From Pseudomonas mosselii (GTDB lineage: Bacteria > Pseudomonadota > Gammaproteobacteria > Pseudomonadales > Pseudomonadaceae), in NCBI RefSeq assembly GCF_005796105.1, contig NZ_VAUO01000001.1:124001-188000 (forward strand): a DNA stretch of 64,000 nt. The letters run 5' to 3'. The notes under the pieces were generated by a model. The model searched no databases. It was not told where the DNA came from and was given only the letters and a program-made list of their open reading frames with translations. Positions 17,511 through 25,932 of this stretch are shown piece after piece. Within the stretch, counting starts at the first letter, position 1. Each line of letters begins with the position of its first letter. Made by a program: the position numbers and the translations under genes.

Positions 17511-17549
17511 GGGGGGCTCCTGGTTAGGGTTATCAGCTCTTGTTGTCTG

Positions 17550-17561
17550 ATGGTATACCAT
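17550..17561. promoter_or_regulatory. Palindromic operator ATGGTATACCAT, site 1
   Basis: Perfect 12-base palindrome 40 bases upstream of the DUF1185 start. It is embedded in a longer block (GTCTGATGGTATACC.TAATA..T.TT.TGCAA) that recurs upstream of flavin reductase 2. TGGTATACCA is the typical half-turn palindrome bound by FCD/VanR-type GntR regulators; the local candidate is the product of 12656-13408. Confidence 0.8.
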
Positions 17562-17674
17562 AATATTTGTTCTGCAATAGCAGACTGAAAAAATCCTTTG
17601 GGAGGGGACGAAAGGTGCTGAGCCGCAAGCCGAACGCGGTCCCGCTCTTGCTTGCCGCTTGCCGCTTGCCGCTC

Positions 17675-17720
17675 AAAAAAAGCCCGCTCACGCAGACCGC
17701 AGGGCCCACGAGAGCGGGCT
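17675..17720 (-). terminator. Rho-independent terminator of the monooxygenase transcript
   Basis: On the minus strand: AGCCCGCTC, a loop of about 22 bases, GAGCGGGCT and then a run of seven T. It starts 31 bases past the stop of the luciferase-like gene. Next to it is a triple CTTGCCG repeat (17651-17671). Confidence 0.85.
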
Positions 17721-17750
17721 GGTTCCCGCAAGGTTTCAGGCAATGGGAAT

Positions 17751-18791
17751 TCAGGCGAACGCCGGCACCACTTCCTTAATGAACAGTTCGAGGGATTTTT
17801 TCTTCTCGGCGTGGGGCAGGCTGTTGTCGCACCAGAAGCTGAACTCGTCGACGCCAAGTTCCTGGTAGTACTTGATGCGCGCAATGATCTCTTCTGGCGT
17901 GCCGATCATGGTGTTCTTGCGAATGTTGTCCAGCTCGAACGCCGGGACTTCGGCGAACTTCGACTCAGGGCTTGGCTCCAGGAAACCGTTGACCGGGGTG
18001 GTCTTGTTGCCGAACCAGGCATCGAAGGTACGGTAGAAGCGCGAGATGGCCTGGGCGCCGACTTTCCAGCCGTCAGGCTCGGCCGGGCTGTGCACGTGGG
18101 TGTGGCGCAGCACCATCAGTTGCGGGCGCGGCACCTCGGGATTGTTGTCCAGGGCTGCCTGGAACTTGTTCTTCAGGTCCAGGACCTCTTCGTCGCCCTT
18201 CATCAGCGGGGTGACCATGACGTTGCAACCGTTGGCCACGGCAAAGTTGTGCGAGTCCGGGTCGCGCGCGGCGATCCACATCGGCGGCTGGGCGTTGAAC
18301 GGTTTCGGCACGCTGGTGGAGGTGGGGAACTTGTAGACTTCGCCGTCGTGGGCGTAGTCGCCTTCCCACAGCTTGCGCACCACGGGGACCATTTCGCGCA
18401 GTGCCTTGCCGCCGTCGGTGGCGGGCATGCCGCCGGCCATGCGGTCGAATTCGAACTGGTAGGCGCCGCGGGCCAGGCCCACTTCCATGCGACCGTTGCT
18501 GATCACATCGAGCAGGGCGCATTCGCCTGCCACGCGGATCGGGTTCCAGAACGGTGCGATGATGGTGCCGGCGCCCAGACGGATCTTCTCGGTGCGCGCG
18601 GCAAGGTACGCCAGCAGCGGCATCGGGCTCGGCGAGATGGTGTACTCCATGGCATGGTGTTCGCCGATCCACACGGTACTGAACCCGCCGTCTTCGGCCA
18701 TCAGGGTCAGTTCGGTCAGGTCTTCGAACAGTTGGCGGTGGCTGACCTGTTCATCCCAACGTTCCATGTGTACGAACAACGAAAATTTCAT
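17751..18791 (-). CDS. Luciferase-like (LLM class) flavin-dependent monooxygenase
   Basis: A 346-residue TIM-barrel bacterial-luciferase-family oxygenase, start at ATG 18791. Signature segments are GFSTVWIGEHH, TEKIRLGAGTIIAPFWNPIR, ALLDVISNGRMEVGLARGA and, near the C-terminus, MIGTPEEIIARIKYYQELGV. Enzymes of this group use reduced FMN delivered by a separate reductase to oxygenate and often open rings (RutA for uracil, PyrA-type for pyridine). It is transcribed with flavin reductase 2 (70-base gap) from a promoter with a TGGTATACC operator. It is probably the key ring-attacking enzyme of the cluster. Confidence 0.9.
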   Translation of the reverse strand: MKFSLFVHMERWDEQVSHRQLFEDLTELTLMAEDGGFSTVWIGEHHAMEYTISPSPMPLLAYLAARTEKIRLGAGTIIAPFWNPIRVAGECALLDVISNGRMEVGLARGAYQFEFDRMAGGMPATDGGKALREMVPVVRKLWEGDYAHDGEVYKFPTSTSVPKPFNAQPPMWIAARDPDSHNFAVANGCNVMVTPLMKGDEEVLDLKNKFQAALDNNPEVPRPQLMVLRHTHVHSPAEPDGWKVGAQAISRFYRTFDAWFGNKTTPVNGFLEPSPESKFAEVPAFELDNIRKNTMIGTPEEIIARIKYYQELGVDEFSFWCDNSLPHAEKKKSLELFIKEVVPAFA

Positions 18792-18860
18792 GGGGCTTTC
18801 CTCGGAGCTTGTTGTTGTCGCCTGCCCGTAAGGCAAGCTTCGGTAGCGTAGCGGTGCGTC

Positions 18861-19346
18861 TCAGGCGAAGGCGGGCAGGCTGGCCATTTTGCCGCGGCAG
18901 TAGACCATCGGGCGCGGAGCCTCTTCAGGCACGATCAGGTTGTGCACCTTGCCCACCATGATGGCGTGGTCGCCGCCTTCGTATTCGCGCCACAGTTCGC
19001 ATTCGATGACGGCGGTGGCGCCGGCCAGGATCGGGTTGCCCAACTCGCTGAGCGTCCACTCGATGCCGGCAGCTTTGTCCTTGCCTTTCTTGGCGAACGC
19101 GTAGGCTTCGGCCTGCTGCTCACCGGAGAGCAGGTGGATGGCGAAGCGCTTGTTCTTGATCAGGACGGGGTAGGAGTCGGAACTGTAATTGGGGCAGAAC
19201 AGCACCAGCGGCGGGTCCATGGAAAGCGAGGAGAACGCGCTGGCGGTGAGGCCGACGATCGAGCCGTCGTCGTCCAGGGTGGTGATGACGGTTACGCCGG
19301 AGGGGAAGGAGCCCAGGACGTGCTTGTAGACAGTTGCGTCGATCAT
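18861..19346 (-). CDS. Flavin reductase-like FMN-binding protein, copy 2
   Basis: 161 residues, near-duplicate of the protein at 14034-14519 with the same motifs (GSFPSGVTVITTLD, LTASAFSSLSMDPPLVLFC, FAIHLLSGEQ, GGDHAIMVG). The frame is open for another 500 codons upstream, but the family start at ATG 19346 (GAGG upstream) is clear. It is first in its transcript, ahead of the luciferase-like oxygenase, so this copy is the most direct electron donor. Confidence 0.9.
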   Translation of the reverse strand: MIDATVYKHVLGSFPSGVTVITTLDDDGSIVGLTASAFSSLSMDPPLVLFCPNYSSDSYPVLIKNKRFAIHLLSGEQQAEAYAFAKKGKDKAAGIEWTLSELGNPILAGATAVIECELWREYEGGDHAIMVGKVHNLIVPEEAPRPMVYCRGKMASLPAFA

Positions 19347-19402
19347 CTCGTGTACCTCGGAAGGGCTGCGGTGGTCCGCGGTTTTTATCGTTGATGTGTC
19401 TG

Positions 19403-19414
19403 ATGGTATACCGT
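19403..19414. promoter_or_regulatory. Palindromic operator ATGGTATACCGT, site 2
   Basis: Matches site 1 at 11 of 12 positions, 56 bases upstream of flavin reductase 2, within the same extended block (GTCTGATGGTATACCGTAAT, then a TGCAA on the right). The shared extended block suggests the promoters were duplicated along with the flavin reductase genes. Confidence 0.75.
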
Positions 19415-19575
19415 AATACCTATTTTGCAAGTGGAATTTTCCACCTGCCGATTTACACGATGAACGGCTCGGGCCCTTGAATAATGGGGCTTTGAGCCTG
19501 AGCTGCGGTTGCTGAACGGGTTGCGCAAGCAGATCAGTTGCGGTTTTTTCGAGCGGGTCAGTGTTGTCAAAAGTT

Positions 19576-19594
19576 TGGAATACCATAATATGGT
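19576..19594. promoter_or_regulatory. Operator site 3 upstream of the NCS1 permease
   Basis: TGGAATACCA (19576-19585) differs from the core TGGTATACCA at one base and overlaps a second dyad ACCATAATATGGT (19582-19594). It lies 71 bases before the permease start, suggesting the permease is co-regulated with the enzymes. Confidence 0.6.
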
Positions 19595-19664
19595 CTTCAG
19601 CTGAGAGGCCGCCTTGATGCGGTTTCCTTACAAAGATAAAAACGACCTTTCGAGCTGAATTCCT

Positions 19665-21068
19665 ATGTCCCAACCGTCGTCGCAACACCAGTTTGTCGAG
19701 AATCACACGGTCGATTACGTTCCACCTGCCGAGCGCCATGGGAAGGCGCGTGACCTGTTCACCCTCTGGTTCAGCACCAACATCGCGCCGCTGCCCATCG
19801 TCACCGGGGCGATGGTGGTGCAGGTGTTCCATCTGAACCTGCTGTGGGGGCTGATCGCCATCGTGCTGGGCCATCTGCTGGGAGGGGTGGTGATTGCCCT
19901 GGCGTCTGCCCAAGGCCCGCAGCTGGGCATTCCGCAGATGGTGCAGAGCCGTGGCCAGTTCGGCCGTTATGGCGCACTGCTGATCGTGTTCTTCACCGCG
20001 CTGATCTATGTCGGCTTCTTCATCTCCAACATCGTCCTGGCTGGCAAGTCGATCCACGGCATCGCCCCCAGCGTGCCGATGCCCAGCGCCATCGTCATCG
20101 GCGCGTTGAGCGCCACCGCCATTGGCGTGATCGGCTATCGCTTCATCCATACCCTGAACCGTATCGGGACCTGGGTGATGGGCACGGCGCTGCTGGCCGG
20201 TTTCATCATGATGTTCATTCAGGATCTGCCGGCTGACTTCTTCAGCCGTGGTGCGTTCAACCTGTCCGGCTTCGTCGCCACGGTGTCGCTGGGCACCATC
20301 TGGCAGATCAGCTTCTCGCCGTACACCTCCGACTATTCGCGCTACCTGCCGCGCGAAATCGGTATCGCCAAACCGTTCTGGGCCACGTATTTCGGGGCCA
20401 CCCTGGGCACTATCCTGTGCTTCAGCTTCGGTGCGGTGGCGGTGCTGTGTGTGCCGCAAGGTACCGACGCCATGGCGGCGGTCAAGCAGGCTACTGGCTG
20501 GCTGGGTCCGATCCTGATGGTGCTGTTCCTGCTCAACATCATCAGCCACAACGCTCTTAACCTGTATGGTGCGGTGTTGTCGATCGTCACCGCGATCCAG
20601 ACCTTCGCAGCCCAGTGGACCCCGAGCATCAAGGTGCGCGTGGTATTGGCTGCGTTGATCCTGGTGGGCTGTGGTTTGGTGGCACTGAACGCTTCGGCCG
20701 ACTTCATCGGCGAGTTCATCGGCCTGATTCTGGCGTTGCTGCTGGTCCTGGTGCCGTGGGCATCGATCAACCTGGTGGACTTCTACCTGATCAAGCGCGG
20801 CGAGTACGACATCGCCTCGATCTTCCGCGCCGATGGCGGCATCTATGGCCGCTTCAACCACCACGCGATCGTCGCCTACGCCTGCGGCATCCTGGTGCAA
20901 CTGCCATTCGCCAATACTTCGCTGTATGTCGGGCCGTATTCCAACATCGTCGAAGGGGCAGACTTGTCCTGGCTGTTCGGGCTGCTGGTGACGGTGCCGC
21001 TGTACTACTGCTTGGCCAGCCGTAGCCAGCCGGTGAAGGCGGGGCGTGTGGTCGGGGTGAATGACTGA
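19665..21068 (+). CDS. NCS1-family nucleobase/heterocycle permease
   Basis: A 467-residue transporter with 12 predicted membrane segments. Motifs typical of the cytosine/purine/hydantoin/thiamine permease family: RDLFTLWFSTNIAPLPIVTG, LIAIVLGHLLGGVVIALASA QGPQLGIPQMVQSRGQFGRYG, SFSPYTSDYSRYLP and, late, PWASINLVDFYLIKRGEYDI. It would import a nitrogen heterocycle by cation symport. It is divergent from the monooxygenase transcript and carries the same operator type, which makes it the likely importer of the cluster's substrate. Confidence 0.9.
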   Translation: MSQPSSQHQFVENHTVDYVPPAERHGKARDLFTLWFSTNIAPLPIVTGAMVVQVFHLNLLWGLIAIVLGHLLGGVVIALASAQGPQLGIPQMVQSRGQFGRYGALLIVFFTALIYVGFFISNIVLAGKSIHGIAPSVPMPSAIVIGALSATAIGVIGYRFIHTLNRIGTWVMGTALLAGFIMMFIQDLPADFFSRGAFNLSGFVATVSLGTIWQISFSPYTSDYSRYLPREIGIAKPFWATYFGATLGTILCFSFGAVAVLCVPQGTDAMAAVKQATGWLGPILMVLFLLNIISHNALNLYGAVLSIVTAIQTFAAQWTPSIKVRVVLAALILVGCGLVALNASADFIGEFIGLILALLLVLVPWASINLVDFYLIKRGEYDIASIFRADGGIYGRFNHHAIVAYACGILVQLPFANTSLYVGPYSNIVEGADLSWLFGLLVTVPLYYCLASRSQPVKAGRVVGVND

Positions 21069-21094
21069 CCTGTAGCGTTACTTCGCCACTTACC

Positions 21095-21161
21095 ATCGCG
21101 GGGCAAGCCCGCTTCCACAACTCCCGGTGTTCGGGGTGTGGAAGCGGGCTTGCCCCGCGAT
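21095..21161. repeat. Paired REP hairpin between the permease and chemoreceptor genes
   Basis: Perfect 25-base complementary arms (21095-21119 and 21137-21161) with core GCGGGGCAAGCCCGC, the Pseudomonas REP signature in head-to-head pair arrangement. It lies between converging genes and could terminate both transcripts; a TTTT follows on the plus strand. Confidence 0.85.
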
Positions 21162-21188
21162 GTTTTCAAGTGGCGTAAAGGCGTCGAT

Positions 21189-22814
21189 TCAGAGCTTGAA
21201 CTGCGCGACCATCCCGTTCAGCTCCACGGCCAGGCGCGACAGATCCTGCGCGGCCGCACTGGTCTGGTTGGCGCCGGCGGAGGTCTGCATCGCCAAGTCG
21301 CGGATGTTTACCAGGTTACGGTCCACTTCCCGTGCTACCTGCGCCTGTTGCTCGGAGGCGCTGGCGATCACCAGGTTGCGCTGGTTGATCGAGGCGATGG
21401 CTTCGGCGATCACTTCCAGTGCCTGGCCTGCGGCCTGGGCCACTTCCAGGGTGCCGCTGGCGCGTCCCTGGCTGTTGTGCATGGCGCTGACGGCCCGCTC
21501 GGTTCCGCTCTGGATGCCACCGATCATCTGTTCGATCTCGGCGGTGGATTGCTGGGTGCGGTGAGCCAGGGCGCGAACCTCGTCTGCGACCACGGCAAAA
21601 CCACGGCCGGCTTCCCCTGCGCGGGCCGCTTCGATGGCCGCGTTCAGGGCCAACAGGTTGGTTTGCCCGGCGATTGCGCCGATCACATCCAGCACCTGGC
21701 TGATCTCGTTGGCGTTGTTGGCCAGTTGTTCGATTTCCTGCGAGGTGCCGGTGACGTCCTCGACCAGGTGCTGGATCGAGTTGAGCGCCTGATTGACCTG
21801 GTCGCGACCATCGCGGGTGCTCTGGTCTGCGCCTTTGGAGGCGTCGGCGGTGCTCACCGCGTTATTCGCCACTTCCTCGACCGCAGCGGTCATCTGGTTG
21901 ACCGCGGTGGCGGCTTGGTCGATCTCGGCACTTTGCTGGTGCAGGCCGCGGCTGGTGTCTTCGGTGACCGAATGCAGTTCTTCGGAGGCCGAGGCGAGTT
22001 GGTCCGAGGATGCGGCGATCTTGCGCAGGGTCTCGCGCAGGCTTTGCTGCATCTGACTCAGGGCGCGCAGCAGCAGCGCCGGCTCGTCGCGGCCGGTGAT
22101 GCTGATCTCGCGGGTCAGGTCGCCTGTGGCCACGCGCTCGGCCACGGCCACGGCTTCGGCCAACGGACGGACGATGCTACGGGTGAGCAAGGTGGCGATG
22201 GCGATCAGCGCGAGCATGATCACCACCAGCGAAGCGATGATCACATTGAAGGCTTCGTCGGCTACATCGCTGCTGCGCTGGGAAGCGTCTTCGGCACCCT
22301 TGCCGTTGTACGCGATCAGCGCTGCCATGGCGTTCATCATGGCATCGGCTTCCTGGGTGAGTGGACCGCTGATGTGGCGCTTGGCCTCATCCAGCTTGCC
22401 GGCGAGGATGTCTTTGAGTACGTCCTGCTGCTGGGTGTAGTACTGCTGGTAGGCTGTATTGAAGGTGTCGAACAGGGCACGGTCATCGGCTTCAATGATC
22501 GTGTCTGCATAGGTCTGGAGACCGTTTTTCAGGGCTTCGTCAACCTTTCCAGCCATGGCGATGGTGCGTTCGCGTTCGGCGCTGTCGTCGTCCAGTGCGC
22601 TGCGCAGGGTGAGCGCGCGGACGCGTCCGAGGTTGCTGTTGATGTCGTTCAGGGCGACCACCGCTGGCATCCAGGTGATGCGAATCTCATCGGTCGCGCT
22701 GTCCATTTGGCGTGTTTCGTACAGGGCTAGCAGGCCCATGACCAGCACCAACCCACCGAGCAGTGCAAACACGGCGGCGGCTCGCTTGCCGATCTTCATA
22801 TTCCGAAACTGCAT
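21189..22814 (-). CDS. Methyl-accepting chemotaxis protein with four-helix-bundle sensor
   Basis: 541 residues from ATG 22814 (AAGGAG upstream). TM1 ~12-32, a periplasmic helical sensor of ~155 residues, TM2 ~190-212, HAMP (TRSIVRPLAEAVAVAERVAT) and a long signalling coiled coil with the tip GRGFAVVADEVRALAHRT. The small sensor size points to a 4HB-type domain such as those of aromatic-acid or organic-acid chemoreceptors. The ligand is unknown. It sits directly after the heterocycle permease but is convergent with it, so linkage to that pathway is only suggestive. Confidence 0.93.
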   Translation of the reverse strand: MQFRNMKIGKRAAAVFALLGGLVLVMGLLALYETRQMDSATDEIRITWMPAVVALNDINSNLGRVRALTLRSALDDDSAERERTIAMAGKVDEALKNGLQTYADTIIEADDRALFDTFNTAYQQYYTQQQDVLKDILAGKLDEAKRHISGPLTQEADAMMNAMAALIAYNGKGAEDASQRSSDVADEAFNVIIASLVVIMLALIAIATLLTRSIVRPLAEAVAVAERVATGDLTREISITGRDEPALLLRALSQMQQSLRETLRKIAASSDQLASASEELHSVTEDTSRGLHQQSAEIDQAATAVNQMTAAVEEVANNAVSTADASKGADQSTRDGRDQVNQALNSIQHLVEDVTGTSQEIEQLANNANEISQVLDVIGAIAGQTNLLALNAAIEAARAGEAGRGFAVVADEVRALAHRTQQSTAEIEQMIGGIQSGTERAVSAMHNSQGRASGTLEVAQAAGQALEVIAEAIASINQRNLVIASASEQQAQVAREVDRNLVNIRDLAMQTSAGANQTSAAAQDLSRLAVELNGMVAQFKL

Positions 22815-23138
22815 GAATGCTCCTTGACGTGATTTGGCAGGCGTCAAGAGCTGGTCTTGAGGGCCTTGTGGCGACGGTCGCCAGGCTCTCGATGCGCTGC
22901 GGCTAATTAGGTATTCCCCACCTTCTACGGTTTTTTTGACGTCAATAATGTCACGGTGCTGCTATTGCTGACCAGTCATTCGATGTAACAGCCGGTATGA
23001 ATGGTTCCGTCATGGACTGACCGATGCGTCAGGTTTCGTACCTTAAGGCGACAGCGCCTGGGGGCTGTGGCCGGTAGCGCCTGTTCACGATTGGTCGCCA
23101 GCTCAGGCTGGGACCGCGCTGTGAAGGGCCCGGCTCTT
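22815..23138. other. Intergenic upstream of the chemoreceptor
   Basis: 324 bases with no gene. It should contain the chemoreceptor promoter; I could not place a convincing FliA-type promoter. The GNAT gene ends at 23139 on the same strand. Confidence 0.4.
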
Positions 23139-23825
23139 TTAGTGACGGGTCATTCTTTGCGCAACGCAGGCCTGGGATTGCCGGGTCAGCTCATCGAGCC
23201 GGGCATCGCGTGTCCGTTCCGCCTCGCGCATCGCCGCTTCGCCATGCTGCTTGAGCAGGTAGGCGTGGATTTGCATCACCTCGACCGTCTGGTAGATCGG
23301 CGCGATGTCCAGGCGCCCGATCAACGCACCGCTGGCGCGCCCGCTACTGCTCATCAACACCTGCGGGCCGGCAGTGGTCACCACTTGTAGCCCCATCGCC
23401 TCGAACCAGGGCACCTGCTCGGCGAAGGTGCTCAACTCGACACAGGCAAAGCGGCCACGTAACGCGTCCACCAAACCACGGGCGATGCCTTGGCGACGGT
23501 AGTCGGGGTGCACGGCGAGGTAGGCCAGGGCGCAGGCTTGTGCATCGTCCTGGGCGGGTAGGGCCAGGGCGAAGCCCAGCAAGCGGTCGGGCGACTCGGC
23601 ATGCAGAGCCAGCGTGAGCTGTACTGCCAGGCCGCGCGTGCCATCCAGAGCCATCAGGTATTGGTGCACCTCCAGGCCTACGCCGTACTGGTACAGCGGA
23701 TAGAGCGGGTTGTCCGCTGCGATGGCGACACTGCTGAGCTGGCCGACATGCTCGATCACCAACTGGCGGATCTGGTTCTGGAAGGCTTCGGGCGGCACGC
23801 CGTCGAGGCGGCGAAGGATGAACAT
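23139..23825 (-). CDS. GNAT-family N-acetyltransferase
   Basis: 228 residues. The GNAT core is in the middle: LALAYLAVHPDYRRQGIARG-type motif A (ALAYLAVHPDYRRQGIARGLVDALR, residues ~98-122, with the R-R-x-G-x-A pyrophosphate loop). The flanks are unusual for small GNATs: about 90 residues before motif A, and a helical, charged C-terminal tail of about 70 residues. Substrate unknown. No operon partner is obvious; argC lies 73 bases away on the same strand. Confidence 0.8.
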   Translation of the reverse strand: MFILRRLDGVPPEAFQNQIRQLVIEHVGQLSSVAIAADNPLYPLYQYGVGLEVHQYLMALDGTRGLAVQLTLALHAESPDRLLGFALALPAQDDAQACALAYLAVHPDYRRQGIARGLVDALRGRFACVELSTFAEQVPWFEAMGLQVVTTAGPQVLMSSSGRASGALIGRLDIAPIYQTVEVMQIHAYLLKQHGEAAMREAERTRDARLDELTRQSQACVAQRMTRH

Positions 23826-23898
23826 CGCGGGTAGGGCTCCGGGGTGGACTGAAACGCAGCGCCTTCAGCGAGGCGGTGGCACAGTCTACCCGTGAAGG

Positions 23899-24828
23899 TT
23901 AGTTCAGCCCAGCCAGCAGCAGGTCGAGATTCTGCACCGCCGCCCCCGAGGCGCCTTTGCCGAGGTTGTCGAACACTGCCGTCAGCAGCACTTGCCCGTG
24001 TTCGGGGTTGGCGAACAGCGCCAGGCGCAGGTCGTTGCTGTCGTTCAGCGCCTGCGGGTCGAGGGTCGGTGCCGGGCCGTGTTGGTGCAGCGGCATCACC
24101 TGCACATGACGGGCGCCTTGGTAGTGCTGCTCAAGACAGGCCTGCAAGTGCTCGGCGCGTACCCCTGGGAGCAAGCGCAGTTGTAGCGGGATGCTCAGCA
24201 CGATGCCCTGGCGGTAGTGGCCATAGCCCGGGATGAAAACCGGCCGCGTGGCGAGCCCGGCGTGTTGCTGGATCTCCGGCACATGTTTGTGTGCAAGCTC
24301 CAGGCCGTAGAGTTGCAGCGCTGGCAGGTAGCTGTCGCCAGGCTGCTCATGGCGCTCGACTGCCGCCCGTCCGCCGCCGGAATAACCCGAGATGGCGTGG
24401 ATGCTCAGCGGGTAGTCCGTTGGCAGCAGCCCGGCAGCGATCAACGGGCGCAGCAAGGCAATCGCACCGGTGGGGTAGCAGCCGGGGTTACTGATGCGCG
24501 TGGCGCGGGCAATGCGTTCGGCTTGTTGCTGGTCCAGTTCCGGCAGGCCGTACACCCAGCCCGGCGTGGTGCGGTGTGCGGAGCTTGCATCGATCACCCG
24601 CACCGCGCGATTGCGCACGGTCGCCACGGCATCGCGGGCGGCGGCATCGGGCAGGCACAACAGGGCGATGTCGGCGCTGTTGATAGCCTCGCTGCGACGT
24701 GCCGGGTCCTTGCGCTCGGTCTCGGGCAGGGTGAGCAGGCGCAGGTCCTGGCGACCCTGCAGGCGGGCGTGGATTTGCAGGCCGGTGGTGCCTTGGTCGC
24801 CATCGATGAAAACAAGCGGCTGATTCAT
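23899..24828 (-). CDS. argC: N-acetyl-gamma-glutamyl-phosphate reductase, type 2
   Basis: 309 residues, the short (type 2) form. N-terminal [20 protein letters not shown] nucleotide-binding loop; catalytic Cys in [19 protein letters not shown] (~133); active-site block [21 protein letters not shown]-terminal [16 protein letters not shown], shared by aspartate-semialdehyde/AGPR enzymes. It makes N-acetylglutamate semialdehyde in arginine synthesis. Many pseudomonads also have a type 1 argC elsewhere, so this may be a secondary copy. It is divergent from a LysR regulator across 106 bases, which is unusual for argC. Confidence 0.92.
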   Translation of the reverse strand: MNQPLVFIDGDQGTTGLQIHARLQGRQDLRLLTLPETERKDPARRSEAINSADIALLCLPDAAARDAVATVRNRAVRVIDASSAHRTTPGWVYGLPELDQQQAERIARATRISNPGCYPTGAIALLRPLIAAGLLPTDYPLSIHAISGYSGGGRAAVERHEQPGDSYLPALQLYGLELAHKHVPEIQQHAGLATRPVFIPGYGHYRQGIVLSIPLQLRLLPGVRAEHLQACLEQHYQGARHVQVMPLHQHGPAPTLDPQALNDSNDLRLALFANPEHGQVLLTAVFDNLGKGASGAAVQNLDLLLAGLN

Positions 24829-24910
24829 GAAAGGTATCCGTGCAAGAAGGGCGTTGGTCTATCTTCGCGGGTAGCGTGCATAAAGAAAATTTGAATATCA
24901 TGATGCTCTT

Positions 24911-24927
24911 ATTCAGAAAAACTGAAT
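24911..24927. promoter_or_regulatory. Inverted repeat ATTCAG-N5-CTGAAT, candidate LysR operator
   Basis: A perfect 6-base dyad with A-rich centre in the argC/LysR divergent region, 7 bases before the LysR start. It fits the T-N11-A rule of LysR-type sites and suggests autoregulation plus control of argC. Confidence 0.55.
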
Positions 24928-24934
24928 TACGACC

Positions 24935-25816
24935 ATGCGCGAAATCAGTCTTGACCGCTTGCGTACCCTGGTGGTGATCGCCGACCACGGCTCGTTCGCC
25001 GACGCCGCCCGTCAGCTCAACCTGGCGCCACCGACCATCAGCCTGCACGTGGCCGAGCTTGAAGCCAGGGTTGGCGCGCCGTTGTTGACGCGCACCCGTG
25101 GTCAGGTGCGCCCGACACCGGTCGGCCAAACCCTGCTGGCGCGTGCCCGGCGCCTGCTGGCCGATGCTGACCAAGCACTGGATGAGGTACGCCGGCAGGT
25201 CGAGGGCCTGACCGGCCGGGTGCGCCTGGGGGCCTCCACCGGCGCTATCGCGCACCTGCTGCCGCAGGCGTTGCAGGCATTGCGGGTGGATCACCCCGGG
25301 ATCGACGTGCAGGTGCAGGTGCTCACTTCCCAGGCGTCCCTGGCGCGCCTGCGCGAGGGCACTCTGGATATCGGCTTGGTGGCCTTGCCGCAGGTGGCGA
25401 GCAAGGGCGTGAGGCTTACGCCCTGGCGGCGCGATCCGATCATGGCTTACCTACCTGCCGACTGGCAGCCGCCGGCACGCATCACCCCGGCGTGGCTGGC
25501 GGGGCGCGCGCTGATCCTCAATGACAGCACCACGCAGCTGTCGCGGGTGACCTCGGAGTGGTTCGCCGGTGCTGGGCTGTACCCTGAGCCGCGCATCGAG
25601 CTGAATTTCAACGATGCGATCAAAAGCCTGGTGGCGGCGGGCTACGGGGCAACCTTGTTGCCTCTGGAGGGCCAGGTGCAGGCCCAGGATCCACGAATCG
25701 TCCAGCGTCCCTTGCGGCCCGGGTTGTGGCGCCAGTTGGGGATCGCCAGCCGCGATGCAGAGATTGAGCGGGCGACCGGGCATGTGCTGGAGGCCCTGGG
25801 GCGGTTGTGCCAGTGA
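24935..25816 (+). CDS. LysR-family transcription regulator
   Basis: 293 residues. N-terminal winged helix (LDRLRTLVVIADHGSFADAA RQLNLAPPTISLHVAELE). A periplasmic-binding-protein-like effector domain follows (GRVRLGASTGAIAHLLPQAL, LREGTLDIGLVALP, SLVAAGYGATLLPLE). Full length and no obvious defect. Its divergence from argC and the ATTCAG-N5-CTGAAT dyad in between suggest it controls argC; the effector is not known. Confidence 0.92.
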   Translation: MREISLDRLRTLVVIADHGSFADAARQLNLAPPTISLHVAELEARVGAPLLTRTRGQVRPTPVGQTLLARARRLLADADQALDEVRRQVEGLTGRVRLGASTGAIAHLLPQALQALRVDHPGIDVQVQVLTSQASLARLREGTLDIGLVALPQVASKGVRLTPWRRDPIMAYLPADWQPPARITPAWLAGRALILNDSTTQLSRVTSEWFAGAGLYPEPRIELNFNDAIKSLVAAGYGATLLPLEGQVQAQDPRIVQRPLRPGLWRQLGIASRDAEIERATGHVLEALGRLCQ

Positions 25817-25932
25817 ACCGGTGTTGATCGGCTTCGGTCAGCCGCGCCAGTCGCTGGTGTCTGGTGTAAGCTCGCCCTGGCGCCCCCGACCCTGGGCGGC
25901 GTTCTGATTCCTCTGCCCACAAGGATTGCAGC

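Larger units (their letters stand above)
19347..19664. other. Divergent control region of the catabolic cluster
   Basis: 318 bases between flavin reductase 2 (leftward) and the NCS1 permease (rightward). It holds operator sites 2 and 3 and otherwise no gene. The centre (19440-19560) shows nothing else I can interpret. Confidence 0.6.

Noticed and set aside
19347..20900. Upstream extension of the flavin reductase 2 frame by more than 500 codons.
   Set aside because: It runs antisense through the NCS1 permease, its composition is nonsense-like, and the family start at 19346 is clear.
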